From: Asparagopsis taxiformis | Taxonomy: Eukaryota; Rhodophyta; Florideophyceae; Bonnemaisoniales; Bonnemaisoniaceae | DNA length: 64,000 nt | Assembly (NCBI GenBank): GCA_030407315.1 | Contig: JALQPE010002454.1 | Coordinates: 186,001 to 250,000, forward strand | Reading direction: 5' to 3' | Part shown: in pieces, positions 29,549 to 39,373 of the stretch | How positions within the stretch are numbered: position 1 is the first letter of the stretch | Layout of the letters: every line of letters starts with the position of its first letter | The notes under the pieces: model-generated | What the model saw: only the letters and a program-made list of their open reading frames with translations | Database searches by the model: none | Told to the model about the DNA's origin: nothing | Made by a program: the position numbers and the translations under genes

Positions 29549-30859
29549 TTAATACACTAATGTGTCTCTCTCAAAGTCATCGACCTCGTCGTCATTATGC
29601 TCTCCCACAAACCCCACATGACCGTGGTCATTGCGAATCACCCGCTGCATCCGAACTGCTTTTGTAGCGGAATAATCTCCTTTCGAATCTTCGATTACAT
29701 TGGACATACAATCGTACCCAAGAGTCTCCTTCACGATGTGGTACCAACTGTCTGTGATGTTGCCACGTTTCGAGAGAAGTAGTCCAACAACCATGTTGAA
29801 AACTACTATCGCAACCAGAGTGACCAGTAGAACAAAAATATCAACGAGTGGTCTGATAACCGAAATCTCAATTGGACATTCTGTCGTGAGTTGCTGGCGT
29901 GCCGGGTCGTATCTCGTCTGCCTTTCATCCACTTTCTCGATGTAAAATGATATACGCACAACATCAATCATAGCGGCAACCCCTAGATCTTGACTAATGC
30001 TCACACACTCTCCAGTGAGCACACTGGTCGCTCCAGCTATTGTTCCATTTCCAGTTCCGATCATTTTTGTGGAGCCGCGTTCGCAGGTCAACCCGAGACG
30101 TGAAGGGCCTAGAGCTAGTACATCCAGAAACTGTTCTGACGAAATGGAATTGTTGGGCATTGCGTAGAAAGATCTTCCCTCACGATTCTTCCATTGAAAA
30201 TATGACATCGTCCCAGAAGCAAATTCGGGGTCCTCAATTGCCCATACATGACTTCCATCTTCTTGGAACTGCACATTCAGCCTCCGTGATCCTATTTCGC
30301 TAGAAGGAACGCCGGAACTTGGGACTGTGCAGTATCTGAGCGTGGATGTCGTTTTTCCTATTGAAGTAACAAGAGGAACCTCTGTACAAAACGGTTCAGT
30401 AATTGCCTCTCCAGTGGGCGCAAAATCCATGGCGACCCGAAAATCTCCCTTTTCGCACCCCGAAACAATGACCTCCCGCGGAATTCCTGCCGCGATAGAA
30501 CCGACTGCCACCACAAGCAGAAACATCCGAGCAGAGAGGGGCCAGAGAAGAAGTTTGAAATTGATATGCTGCTCATACTGTTTCCAGTGTTTTGCATAGA
30601 ATGGATATTTTCCTCGAAGGAAGGATATGATTCGAATGGGATCTTCACTGCTGCTGAACAGCATGAAGCGGCGGAAAGTGTCAAATGAAAAATGGTAGCG
30701 TGGTGTTTGCTGCATGAGTTTTGAGATCAAAGATTCGATGTTGAAGAGAATGAGAGATATGATTATGGAAGAGATGAGGATATTGAGGATTTCGTTTTGG
30801 AATTGGAAAGAAGAAAATGAGGAGGCTGGGGTGACATCCACAGGGTCATTGATAGGCAT
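29549..30859 (-). CDS. Three-TM orphan membrane protein, paralog A
   Basis: ATG 30857-30859 (MPINDPVDVT) gives 436 residues. I do not recognise the family. It is clearly paralogous to the divergent gene at 31494-32849 along its whole length. Predicted TM segments lie at about 25-45 (EILNILISSIIISLILF), 103-125 (LLLWPLSARMFLLVVAVGSIAAG) and 345-370 (VDIFVLLVTLVAIVVFNMVVGLLL). The roughly 220-residue loop between TM2 and TM3 carries conserved Cys and N-glycosylation-like sites, so it is likely lumenal or extracellular. The tail holds the most conserved block: KRGNITDSWYH, LGYDC-SN, and GHVGF. Confidence 0.75.
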   Translation of the reverse strand: MPINDPVDVTPASSFSSFQFQNEILNILISSIIISLILFNIESLISKLMQQTPRYHFSFDTFRRFMLFSSSEDPIRIISFLRGKYPFYAKHWKQYEQHINFKLLLWPLSARMFLLVVAVGSIAAGIPREVIVSGCEKGDFRVAMDFAPTGEAITEPFCTEVPLVTSIGKTTSTLRYCTVPSSGVPSSEIGSRRLNVQFQEDGSHVWAIEDPEFASGTMSYFQWKNREGRSFYAMPNNSISSEQFLDVLALGPSRLGLTCERGSTKMIGTGNGTIAGATSVLTGECVSISQDLGVAAMIDVVRISFYIEKVDERQTRYDPARQQLTTECPIEISVIRPLVDIFVLLVTLVAIVVFNMVVGLLLSKRGNITDSWYHIVKETLGYDCMSNVIEDSKGDYSATKAVRMQRVIRNDHGHVGFVGEHNDDEVDDFERDTLVY

Positions 30860-31493
30860 TGTAGGGTGTTTTTGGGAAGGGAGATGCAGTGAGGAGACGA
30901 GATGAATCGGATTTAATCACAATACCACATCGGACGTTGGCAGAAAAAACTTGAACGTTAAGTACAGCTTAGCGAGCATGATATTGAAGCGCTGCAGATT
31001 CACAACTGAAGTTGACATATGTTAATACAGTTGTAGAGCGCACAATGCTCATTTTATGTCAGTTGAATTGACAACAACGCATTTTTTTATTGGATTCACA
31101 AAGATAAATATTCGTTGCTCTCACTGACTACGCTCTTCTCAACAAGACAAATTTTATGCTTTGTTGAGAAAGCAGTAATGTATCACACTGGATATCTCCC
31201 AAAAACATGGTATCAAACTGGGAAAGCAGAAACTGTCTAGCTGCAAACGAGGGGCCTCCACCCAATCGAATCTGTCCTCCCCTGCGATTCAGAATAACGC
31301 AGCGAGCATACAACAGGGTGGCACTTAGCTTAAGTGAATGATACAATCAGAAATTTTTTCCATCTCCACAAGGGCAGCCTTCCTGCACGCGTAAGCGTAT
31401 CCCCATAGGTTTAAATTCGCCGATCGAAAGTAATAAAAATATAAGGACAGGGTCACAACGAAAGTATAGAGCAACAGAAAAACATTCAACACA
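30860..31493. other. divergent promoter between paralogous membrane-protein genes
   Basis: The spacer separates the two head-to-head paralogs. A short T7 tract lies near 31083. No other gene is supported. Confidence 0.35.
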
Positions 31494-32849
31494 ATGGTTC
31501 TAAGTGACCCAGTAGACATCACTATCGAGACTACTTTCACATCCTTCCAGTTTGAGAGTGAAGTCCTCAACGTCTTTGTCTCCGCCACACTCATTTCACT
31601 CATCCTCTTCAACTTATCTTCAATCGTCTCCAAACTCATCCAACAAACTCCTCGTTCTCATTTCTCTTTCAACTCCTTCCGCCGCTTCACTATCTATTCC
31701 GGCTTTTCAGACCCAATTCGAGTTGTTTCATGGCTTCGAGGAAGATATCCTTACCGTGAAAAGCACTGGGAACGACATGAACAGCAAACCAATTTCAAGC
31801 TTCTATTTTGGCCCACGTGTGCACGACTAATTTTTTTAGTTGCAACAATTGGCTCCATCGCAGTAACCATCCCACGAGAGATTGTGTTCTCGGGATGTGG
31901 AGATGGCGACTTGGCTGTCTTCTTGAATTCATCACAAGGGGTAAAGCCCGGTGAGGAAAATGGAAGTGCCTTTTGTGTAGATGTGCCACTTGTGAGTCAG
32001 ATTGGTACAGTCTCGACTTCTCTTGATTTCTGCAGCGTCCGCAAGATATCGAGCAGAGGTCCATTGTTTAATCCGCATGCTATATTTGTAGGAATGTTTC
32101 AAGGGGCAGTTGCTGTGTATTTTAGCGGAAACGGAGAATGTGAAGGATTTACTTCCTTTCTAGTGTGGCATGATGCTTCCGGGAGTTCTTACTTCACAGA
32201 TCTACAAAGTCAGTTTAGTGTGGACGATCTTATTCACACCCTCGAGAATGGCCTTAGCATTCTCAATCCTGATTGCATTATGGGAGAAGTGGAAGTCGTT
32301 GAACCCAGTACCCCGGGTACTATTCAGAAATTCAGTCGCATTCAAAATTGCAGCTATTTTCCATCTGAAGTTGTTCAGCCATTGGTGTTGTTCTTCGTAT
32401 CTTCGATGAATTTGCAGAAAGTCAGTGAGCCTCAAGTCAGATATGACCTTTTCTTTAAAAACAGCACCACTGGTTGTGTCGTTGATGTGTTAATGAACAC
32501 TCCATTCGTCAACATTCTTCCTCTGAGCGTTGTTCTCGCAGTTGTATTCGCGGTCAACCTCGTGGTTAGTTTGGTTGTACTGAAACGTGGGAATATTGTT
32601 GACTGTTCATATCACATGCTCAAGGAGGTGCTGGGGCATGACTGTACATCAAATATATTACAAGAATCTAATGGCCCGTTTTCTGGTGAAAAAGAAATTT
32701 CTCTGCAAAGGGTAATGCGTGGGGAGGAAGGACATGTTGGTTTTTTTTCACATCCAGGTGATCAAGCTGTGGAAGACTTTGAGAATTGCGTTGTAGGAGC
32801 AGGTGCAGATAAGAATGACCAGAGTACAGACGATCTCATGGCAGACTAA
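31494..32849 (+). CDS. Three-TM orphan membrane protein, paralog B
   Basis: ATG 31494 (MVLSDPVDIT) gives 451 residues. It shares with paralog A the N-terminal DPVD motif, the F(S/T)SFQF-E-LN block, QQTPR-HFSF-(S/T)FRRF, DPIR--S-LRG-YP and CEKG/CGDGD, plus the tail KRGNIVDCSYHMLKE, LGHDCTSN and GHVGF. The same three TM segments and Cys-bearing loop are present. The pair probably arose by an inverted tandem duplication. The function is unknown; a conserved tail after TM3 suggests a cytosolic partner. It is the last host gene before the repeat-rich half of the window. Confidence 0.75.
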   Translation: MVLSDPVDITIETTFTSFQFESEVLNVFVSATLISLILFNLSSIVSKLIQQTPRSHFSFNSFRRFTIYSGFSDPIRVVSWLRGRYPYREKHWERHEQQTNFKLLFWPTCARLIFLVATIGSIAVTIPREIVFSGCGDGDLAVFLNSSQGVKPGEENGSAFCVDVPLVSQIGTVSTSLDFCSVRKISSRGPLFNPHAIFVGMFQGAVAVYFSGNGECEGFTSFLVWHDASGSSYFTDLQSQFSVDDLIHTLENGLSILNPDCIMGEVEVVEPSTPGTIQKFSRIQNCSYFPSEVVQPLVLFFVSSMNLQKVSEPQVRYDLFFKNSTTGCVVDVLMNTPFVNILPLSVVLAVVFAVNLVVSLVVLKRGNIVDCSYHMLKEVLGHDCTSNILQESNGPFSGEKEISLQRVMRGEEGHVGFFSHPGDQAVEDFENCVVGAGADKNDQSTDDLMAD

Positions 32850-32943
32850 TGGGCTATCTGTTGGGTCTATCATCGATGTTGCACATAGTTGGCCAGAGCA
32901 CCAAATCTTAAACGAAAAAGTATTGCTTACTATATCTTTTGGA

Positions 32944-32948
32944 TAAAT
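32944..32948. repeat. copia target-site duplication, left (TAAAT)
   Basis: It is identical to 37737-37741 on the other side of the element, as expected for a 5-bp staggered integration. Confidence 0.9.
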
Positions 32949-33058
32949 TGTCAAGGACCATCAAATGTATACACGTTTACACGTAACATAGGCCAAATAG
33001 TATAAATACAAACATACCTTAACCGTCTGGACGACGGGAGGTACTGATTCACTTAACA
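32949..33058 (+). repeat. copia 5' LTR (110 bp)
   Basis: It begins TGTCAAGGACCATC and ends CACTTAACA. A TATA box (TATAAATA) lies at 33001-33008. Compared with the 3' LTR it lacks 54 bp between two copies of TCAAGGACCATCAAA. Confidence 0.9.
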
Positions 33059-33074
33059 GGTTATAGGCCCAGAC
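33059..33074 (+). other. copia primer-binding site matching initiator tRNA anticodon arm
   Basis: Directly after the LTR stands GGTTATAGGCCCAG. Its complement, CTGGGCCTATAACC, matches the anticodon stem-loop of initiator tRNA-Met (CTGGGCCCATAACC) with one difference. Drosophila copia and yeast Ty5 are known to prime from such an internal half-tRNA. The assignment here is by sequence match from memory. Confidence 0.65.
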
Positions 33075-33438
33075 GTCTATCACTGCGCATTTCACTCCCT
33101 CCCGTCCTCTCCACATCCCCCACCAGCCCTTGCCGCTGCCCAAACTACCAGCAATTTCCGCTGCCTCACCACCGGCCACCGCCGCCGACAATACTGTAGC
33201 CTCTGCCGCTACAAATTATACCCTACCACTCTCCCCCATTCAGCAAGCCACAACCACCCTGGCGAAGCGATCACACCGATCCGACCTCCCCTACAATCTC
33301 CGTCGCACCCCTACAGCCTCTTTCAAGACACGGAACTACCCATTGACCGGCCGTCCACCCAACCCGAACCCAACACCTACACTCCCCTCCCCACAAACCT
33401 CTTCTCCACCACAGCACTACCACCAATATAACACCACA

Positions 33439-36400
33439 ATGACGACCTCTCTCTCCGACCTTCACCAACCACTACTGGACACAAACCACTACGATCTCTG
33501 GTTCAGTGCTCTCAAAACTAATGCTGAGCTTATAGATGCAACAAATCACATTACGGGAAACCCATCACAGCCCACAGACCCTTCACTTGCACAGAGCGAG
33601 AGTCTGAAACAAACTAAGTTAAGATCTCTCCTTCACCGCAGCATCCCAATGGACACCCTCGCAAAACTTCCCCGTGGCTCGTTAGACGCCACACCATTTG
33701 ATATCATCAATGCGGTGCGTCACCATGTCAACAACAAAAACGCCACAAGTCACACGTCCCTACTCACGGCAGCTAGACTCATCAAACTACACCCTGGAGA
33801 TGACCCTTCGCAATACATCGAAGCCCATGAATCCCTCCGTACCAGGATGCTGAATGCCGGATTCCCGAACATTGAAAATGAAGCGACTACAATTCACTTC
33901 ATGATTAATGGAATAATAGACAACCCCCAATATGGCCTCCTAGCCACCATCATGGAACAAGCACCACCTACTTCCATCCAAGACTTTGCCAATAGACTTG
34001 AGACCCATTACCAACGCCACAATTACCCCCCTAACGCATCCAAAACGTACCCCCCACAACACCACTTCGCACCAAAACACACATCCACTGGCAGACAACG
34101 CCCTCGCCAGAACAAGCCTCCTTCCTACAATGGACCCTGGTGCAACTTCCACGGCACACCAACCCATGGAGACAACGAGTGCCGAGCACAACTCAAAATC
34201 CGACGCTACACTCCAGCAACACTGAAACACCATCAACAGGATCACATGCACAGTAAGTCTACTGTCACCATACCCTCTGAGGAATATGCTCTCCTACAAT
34301 CACTCCTTCCATCCCAACATCAATCAAACCCCCACGACCCGCATGAACATCACGGTACGTATTACCTCGACAGTGGCGCACACCCCACACACCTCTCAGA
34401 CCCATCACCACAAATGAAACCAACTCTAATCCCGACCGAATCCCACACTGCCTCCCAGAAAATTGACATCACTCACTCAGGTGAAGTCCTCATACCCACG
34501 AGCCATGGAGTCTTGTCAATACCGGATGCTGTCGCCTCCCCCCAACTCAATCAGAACCTGGTATCGGTACACACACTGGCTAGAAAACACGGCAGTGTCC
34601 TCTTCCAGGCTTCCAATGCATATGTGCTCAATAACACAAATAATCCAAAACCAGAAACGATCGTAGCACGTGCTACATTCAAAAACGGCTTATACCAAAT
34701 CGACACTACCCCAATACCCATAAACGCCCTATCCACACTGTCCAATGCATCTACCATTCCCGCTGACCCCCCAACCCCTCTCAATGATGCTGACTATTCA
34801 CCCAAGCGTCCGTGCACCACTGCTTCCAACTCACCCCTCCCACATACACCTGTACCAACTGTTCCTGCCCCTCAATATTCAGGGGGAGATAAGCCACTAT
34901 CTACACTCATTCCTGAAAGTTATAGGCCACCAACGAGACCTATTACATCCCTATTGAACCCATCACCTTCCCCACATAATAAACCGAGCATGCAAGAAAT
35001 AGAAACAAACTCTCTGCATTTGAAACTCGGTCACATTAGCCCAAACAAAATGCGGATAATGTCCCGCAAACAACTCCTCCCTGGAATGTCCATCCCAAAA
35101 GACCTTCTAATCAACTCACTGACATGCAGTGCCTGCGCCGAAGGTAAACAAACCCGCGCTCCACATTCCTCCTCCACTCACAACCACCAGGTCGGACGCC
35201 ATATCAGTTCCGACATTTGTGGACCACTCAGCACCCCCTCCACTAAAGGAAACGTCTATGCAGCCACATTCGTGGACACCCGTTCACGATTCTCCGTTGT
35301 TGTATTCCTAAAGAAGCGTTCTGAAATAACCTCTCATATTCTCGAAATCTTCGAACAGATCAAAACAGCCACTGGCCACTTCCCACAATTCTTCCGCACC
35401 GACAACGCCAAGGAATACACGTCCACGTTTATGCAACACGAATATGCTCGACGAGGAATCCAACTAATAACCACAACACCCCACACTCCTCAAGAAAACA
35501 GCATTGCAGAACGTCTCAACCGCACACTCATGGATACAACCCGCGCGAATCTATCCCATAGCAACCTCCCGGAACAATTCTGGGAGTACGCGTTACATGA
35601 TGCCAACTACCACTACAACCACACCTTCCATGATACCATCCAAACCACTCCGTTCACCGCCTTTTATGGTAGACCACCAAGAACACCTGACCTATTTGCG
35701 TTCGGACAACTTGGCACATGCACGGTCACCGCCCCCAAACTAAAACTAGAACCACGATCATTCCCATGCCGCTACCTCACCGGCATTGATGAAGCGCACA
35801 TCATCGTCCTCAACCTCCAAAATGGACGAGAAGAAAAAACTAGAATACCAAACTTCCGGGAATACGCCCCCGCGACAGATCCGGTAATGAACAACACACT
35901 ATGCTTCTCCATCAACACTTCACCCAAATCCAAACCTCCACCCCTAACCGGACCCCGTCACCTCAAGGAAGCCCGCACAATGGCTGACTCAAACCTATGG
36001 AGAATTGCCTACGATTCTGAAATCACGCAATTGGAAACACACGGAACCATCCAATGGATCCCCCGCACGCATATACCACCAGGTACAAGAATCCTGCCAC
36101 TCAAAATCAACTTCACCTACAAAAGAGATCATGATGGTAACATCACCGCCAGGAAAGTACGCTGCACAGCACGTGGTGATCTCATGGAGGAGAATACCCA
36201 CTATGACCCAACCAAAACGACCACATACACAGCGGACAAGGCATCTGTGCGACTCCTCCTATCCCTTGCGGCTCAATATGACCTCCTCTCTGAGCACCTT
36301 GATATATCTGCCGCTTTTCTCCACGAGAAATTCGAACACTCCGAACCAGTATATGTTCACCAACCCCCATCGTTCGATGGTACATTGAAACATCCAGGTT

Positions 36401-37596
36401 GCGTTGGGTTACTGAGAGGAAACATATATGGCACAAAACAAGCTGGACACACCTACACATCCCACTTGACCTCCCACCTAAAATCACACGGGTTTACACC
36501 AACTACATCTGACCCTTGCCTCTTCTTTCAATCTCATGAACCTGGTTACACTCTCATCACAGTCACTGTCGATGACTTCCTGGTCGTAAGCACCCACCAA
36601 TGCCACCTAGACAACCTGTACCACATACTATCCCTCAAATACAACACTAAACGTTTAGGGAAACCCACACAATACCTGAACTGGCGAATAACACACCTAC
36701 CCAATGGTATACACATCTCACAATCACATACCATACAACACCTTCTCATCGAAACCAACATGGTCGAATGCACCCCTTCCCCATCTATGTTCTCCGATGG
36801 AGCGATGCTACACCCCATGATGGAGGGAGAAACCGAGGATAAATCAATAGGAGCCCCCTTCCGAAAAGCTCTAGGCATAGCAAGATACATTGCCGACAGC
36901 ACGCGACCAGACATTGCATTTGCCGTCAGCACCCTAGCACGCTCCGCCGCCCAACCAACTACCAGACACTGGAATCACCTTAAACGGCTAATCAAACACC
37001 TGAAGCACACACAGAACACAGGCATACTCTTCTCCCGCACAGACCAGAATGCCCATCTACACCTCCACACATACTCTGACTCTGACTATGCAAACGATCC
37101 AACCACCCGCCGATCCATAACTGGCACTGTCACCCTCTTAAATAACTCCCCCCTAACATGGACATCCACACGCCAAAAGACTGTCTCCACATCAACCTGC
37201 GATGCAGAATACAAAGCCTGCTCCGAGGCCACACACACAACGCTCTGGCTCCAGCGTCTCCTTGCCGAACTACCCCTGCCACAAACACAGCCTAAACCAA
37301 TTATATATGTGGACAATCTCAGCGCGTACAAGATTGCCTCCCAGACGGGCCCTACCAAGCGCAGTAAATACATCGACATCAAATACCACCACATCCAAGA
37401 GGCTGTCCGGGAAGGCCATGTCGAACTACGCCATACTGGTACACAAAGCATGCTCGCTGACCTACTAACCAAACCCCTCAACAGACTGCGCCTGAACCGT
37501 CTAAGGGAACAACTATATATCCTACCTCTCACGAAAACCCCGGATGCATTGGCCCACAGTGCCAAGGGGGAGTGTCAAGGACCATCAAACTTCTAA
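33439..37596 (+). CDS. copia Gag-Pol polyprotein
   Basis: The frame is open from 33130, but the first ATG is 33439 (MTTSLSDLHQ; 1385 residues). A Gag region comes first, with a CHHC zinc knuckle (Cys235, His238, His243, Cys248). Protease follows at YLDSGAH (Asp311). The integrase has GAG-pre-integrase H/C residues ending CSACAEGKQTRAP, then catalytic Asp592, Asp655 (TDNAKEY) and Glu691 (IAERLN). RT comes next with LDISAAFLH and, at the active site, TVDD (Asp1045-Asp1046) instead of the usual YVDD. RNase H carries YSDSDYAND, TCDAEYKA and IYVDNLSA. There are no internal stops or frameshifts. The single-ORF layout follows the copia pattern. Confidence 0.93.
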   Translation: MTTSLSDLHQPLLDTNHYDLWFSALKTNAELIDATNHITGNPSQPTDPSLAQSESLKQTKLRSLLHRSIPMDTLAKLPRGSLDATPFDIINAVRHHVNNKNATSHTSLLTAARLIKLHPGDDPSQYIEAHESLRTRMLNAGFPNIENEATTIHFMINGIIDNPQYGLLATIMEQAPPTSIQDFANRLETHYQRHNYPPNASKTYPPQHHFAPKHTSTGRQRPRQNKPPSYNGPWCNFHGTPTHGDNECRAQLKIRRYTPATLKHHQQDHMHSKSTVTIPSEEYALLQSLLPSQHQSNPHDPHEHHGTYYLDSGAHPTHLSDPSPQMKPTLIPTESHTASQKIDITHSGEVLIPTSHGVLSIPDAVASPQLNQNLVSVHTLARKHGSVLFQASNAYVLNNTNNPKPETIVARATFKNGLYQIDTTPIPINALSTLSNASTIPADPPTPLNDADYSPKRPCTTASNSPLPHTPVPTVPAPQYSGGDKPLSTLIPESYRPPTRPITSLLNPSPSPHNKPSMQEIETNSLHLKLGHISPNKMRIMSRKQLLPGMSIPKDLLINSLTCSACAEGKQTRAPHSSSTHNHQVGRHISSDICGPLSTPSTKGNVYAATFVDTRSRFSVVVFLKKRSEITSHILEIFEQIKTATGHFPQFFRTDNAKEYTSTFMQHEYARRGIQLITTTPHTPQENSIAERLNRTLMDTTRANLSHSNLPEQFWEYALHDANYHYNHTFHDTIQTTPFTAFYGRPPRTPDLFAFGQLGTCTVTAPKLKLEPRSFPCRYLTGIDEAHIIVLNLQNGREEKTRIPNFREYAPATDPVMNNTLCFSINTSPKSKPPPLTGPRHLKEARTMADSNLWRIAYDSEITQLETHGTIQWIPRTHIPPGTRILPLKINFTYKRDHDGNITARKVRCTARGDLMEENTHYDPTKTTTYTADKASVRLLLSLAAQYDLLSEHLDISAAFLHEKFEHSEPVYVHQPPSFDGTLKHPGCVGLLRGNIYGTKQAGHTYTSHLTSHLKSHGFTPTTSDPCLFFQSHEPGYTLITVTVDDFLVVSTHQCHLDNLYHILSLKYNTKRLGKPTQYLNWRITHLPNGIHISQSHTIQHLLIETNMVECTPSPSMFSDGAMLHPMMEGETEDKSIGAPFRKALGIARYIADSTRPDIAFAVSTLARSAAQPTTRHWNHLKRLIKHLKHTQNTGILFSRTDQNAHLHLHTYSDSDYANDPTTRRSITGTVTLLNNSPLTWTSTRQKTVSTSTCDAEYKACSEATHTTLWLQRLLAELPLPQTQPKPIIYVDNLSAYKIASQTGPTKRSKYIDIKYHHIQEAVREGHVELRHTGTQSMLADLLTKPLNRLRLNRLREQLYILPLTKTPDALAHSAKGECQGPSNF
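37562..37572 (+). other. copia polypurine tract
   Basis: AAGGGGGAG immediately precedes the TGTCAAGG start of the 3' LTR, the expected position for plus-strand priming. Confidence 0.7.
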
Positions 37597-37736
37597 ACAA
37601 CACAATGCCACTGCGCGCCAATACAACATCAAGGACCATCAAATGTATACACGTTTACACGTAACATAGGCCAAATAGTATAAATACAAACATACCTTAA
37701 CCGTCTGGACGACGGGAGGTACTGATTCACTTAACA
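37573..37736 (+). repeat. copia 3' LTR (164 bp)
   Basis: It matches the 5' LTR except for 54 extra bases near its start, bounded by the 15-bp direct repeat TCAAGGACCATCAAA. It is followed by TSD TAAAT at 37737-37741. Confidence 0.9.
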
Positions 37737-37741
37737 TAAAT
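37737..37741. repeat. copia target-site duplication, right (TAAAT)
   Basis: It is the exact copy of 32944-32948. Confidence 0.9.
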
Positions 37742-38577
37742 CAAACACTAAAACGTGCGGACTACCAATGGCCTTTTTACCAACATTTCCAGTCTCGGAC
37801 GCATCACTGGTACGCGGGCAATTTTAGAACTTATCGTTGAGGGCCCGTGGAGAATCTACCGGCGGTAGGCGCGGTACACTATCGGGCAACCACGTCGCTT
37901 TGTTCTGCAGTTTGCGCCAATAGCGTACCGTTGTTCTGCGAAACACTTGTACCAATAAAAACGCTTTGTCCTGCGATTATGGACACGTTTCGCACGCGCA
38001 TTGGCCAGATATTCTAATATTGAAAAAACATGCTCTGGGCCTTTACCGCACACCAAGCTGAAAAACGCACATTCCGTACACGTGGATTTTCGTAACTCTG
38101 CGTGACTTCACCAAGGAAAGTTTCTGTGAGAAGAGTGTCTCTTGCAAGTATCAGAAGACATCCTATTTTGGATCAGCCGTGGTAATTTGGGTCAACTTTA
38201 TGGTAAAAAAATCGATGTTTGTCATGTGAGTAACCGGCTGAAATGGCGCGAAGTACTCTAGCACCCAAACCAATGGACTACTGGCTTCTCAAATTATGTC
38301 CGTTGGACCTCTGTCGTTAGCATTATATTGAACGGTCTGCTTGGTGCAGTTCCATCATTCTGTGAGTAGCAATTCCACATCCGGCCTTCCCCAAACTCCT
38401 TTCTGAGGATTCGGTATCCTGGCTAATCGAAGGATAATGGTGATGCACTCAGCCGCTTTAAAAAATCTGAAATTATCCAGATTTGAGGCTGCTCGACAAT
38501 TGGTTCTTACATCGAAATGCTCGATTCGACAAGCAGCGAAGTAATGTAACATCTCGAATACTCAGCTCCAGAGATCC
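37742..38577. other. unassigned sequence between copia and transposase fragment
   Basis: No long ORF or recognised repeat is seen. It could include degraded ends of the adjacent DNA transposon. Confidence 0.3.
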
Positions 38578-39291
38578 ATGCTTGGAAAACTGGAGATAGG
38601 AGGAGAGAGGAGGGGAAGAAAGCCTGTCCTGACGTCTCAAGAAGAGAACGAAATTGTGAGGGCTGTCATCGAATTCTCACGGAATGGCACGCCACTTTCC
38701 CGTCAATGTCTGAAAGACATGATAGGAATATTTGTACAAAACCTACCAATAGGTCGCCAAACGCAATTGCCATTCAGAAATGGAATACCAAGAGATTCGT
38801 TCATTCGAAAGTTTATGCGAAGGCACACAGATCTTTCTCTGAAACGCCGTGCAAACCTTGAAAAAACACGAGCGGATGAAATGTCAGCAAAGAAATTAGC
38901 AACGCACTTTGCCAGAAGCCATCAAATTTATCGTGAATATCAGATAACAAGCGGTGCCCAAATATTCAATGTTGACGAGAGCGGATTCAGCACCCACAAC
39001 AGGTATCAGGGGAGAGCTAAAGCTCTTTTTGGGCGTTCTAAAGGATGTAGAAGCAATTCTAAAGAGCTGAAGTGGGCTTCAAATTCTCAACATGTTAATG
39101 TTATGCCTGTAGTGTCTGCAGATGGAACAGTATGGTCACCAGTAGTGATCCTTCAAGGCAAAGCTGCAAAGTACCGAAAAATGCATGACGGTATTTTGCA
39201 GACAACTTCCGATTTTCTCCCAGCAATTCACTGGTGTCGTATAGTGTTAACTGTAGTGCAATGCCCGAGCTGTCGATTCGACTTAGGGTAG
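38578..39291 (+). pseudogene. pogo/Tigger-like (CENP-B HTH plus DDE) transposase fragment
   Basis: ATG 38578 opens a 237-residue frame. The N-terminus is a psq/CENP-B-like helix-turn-helix set: RRGRKPVLTSQEENEIVRAV, then SRQCLKDM, then a CENP-B-type DNA-binding part with SFIRKFMRRHTDLSLKRR. The DDE_1 catalytic core starts with IFNVDESGFSTH (first Asp) and HVNVMPVVSADGTV. The frame ends abruptly in unrelated residues (VVQCPSCRFDLG) before the second and third catalytic acids, so the transposase is truncated. The sequence beyond is the hairpin-rich region. Mobility would require a source elsewhere. Confidence 0.75.
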
Positions 39292-39373
39292 TGAGCCGAT
39301 TCGGCTAAGCACCGCAAGGTGTTCGAGCACTCCTGTCTCGGTAGTCAGGCTCAGGGTAGAGGTAGTAGAGCTA

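Larger units (their letters stand above)
32949..37736 (+). mobile_element. Complete Ty1/copia LTR retrotransposon
   Basis: A full element is bounded by LTRs that start TGTCAAGG and end TTAACA. It is flanked by a perfect 5-bp target-site duplication TAAAT (32944-32948 and 37737-37741). It has one uninterrupted polyprotein frame, a primer site directly after the 5' LTR, and a purine tract before the 3' LTR. The domain order protease-integrase-RT-RNase H assigns it to Ty1/copia. Intact TSD, ORF and near-identical LTRs suggest a recent insertion, although the LTRs differ in length. Confidence 0.95.
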
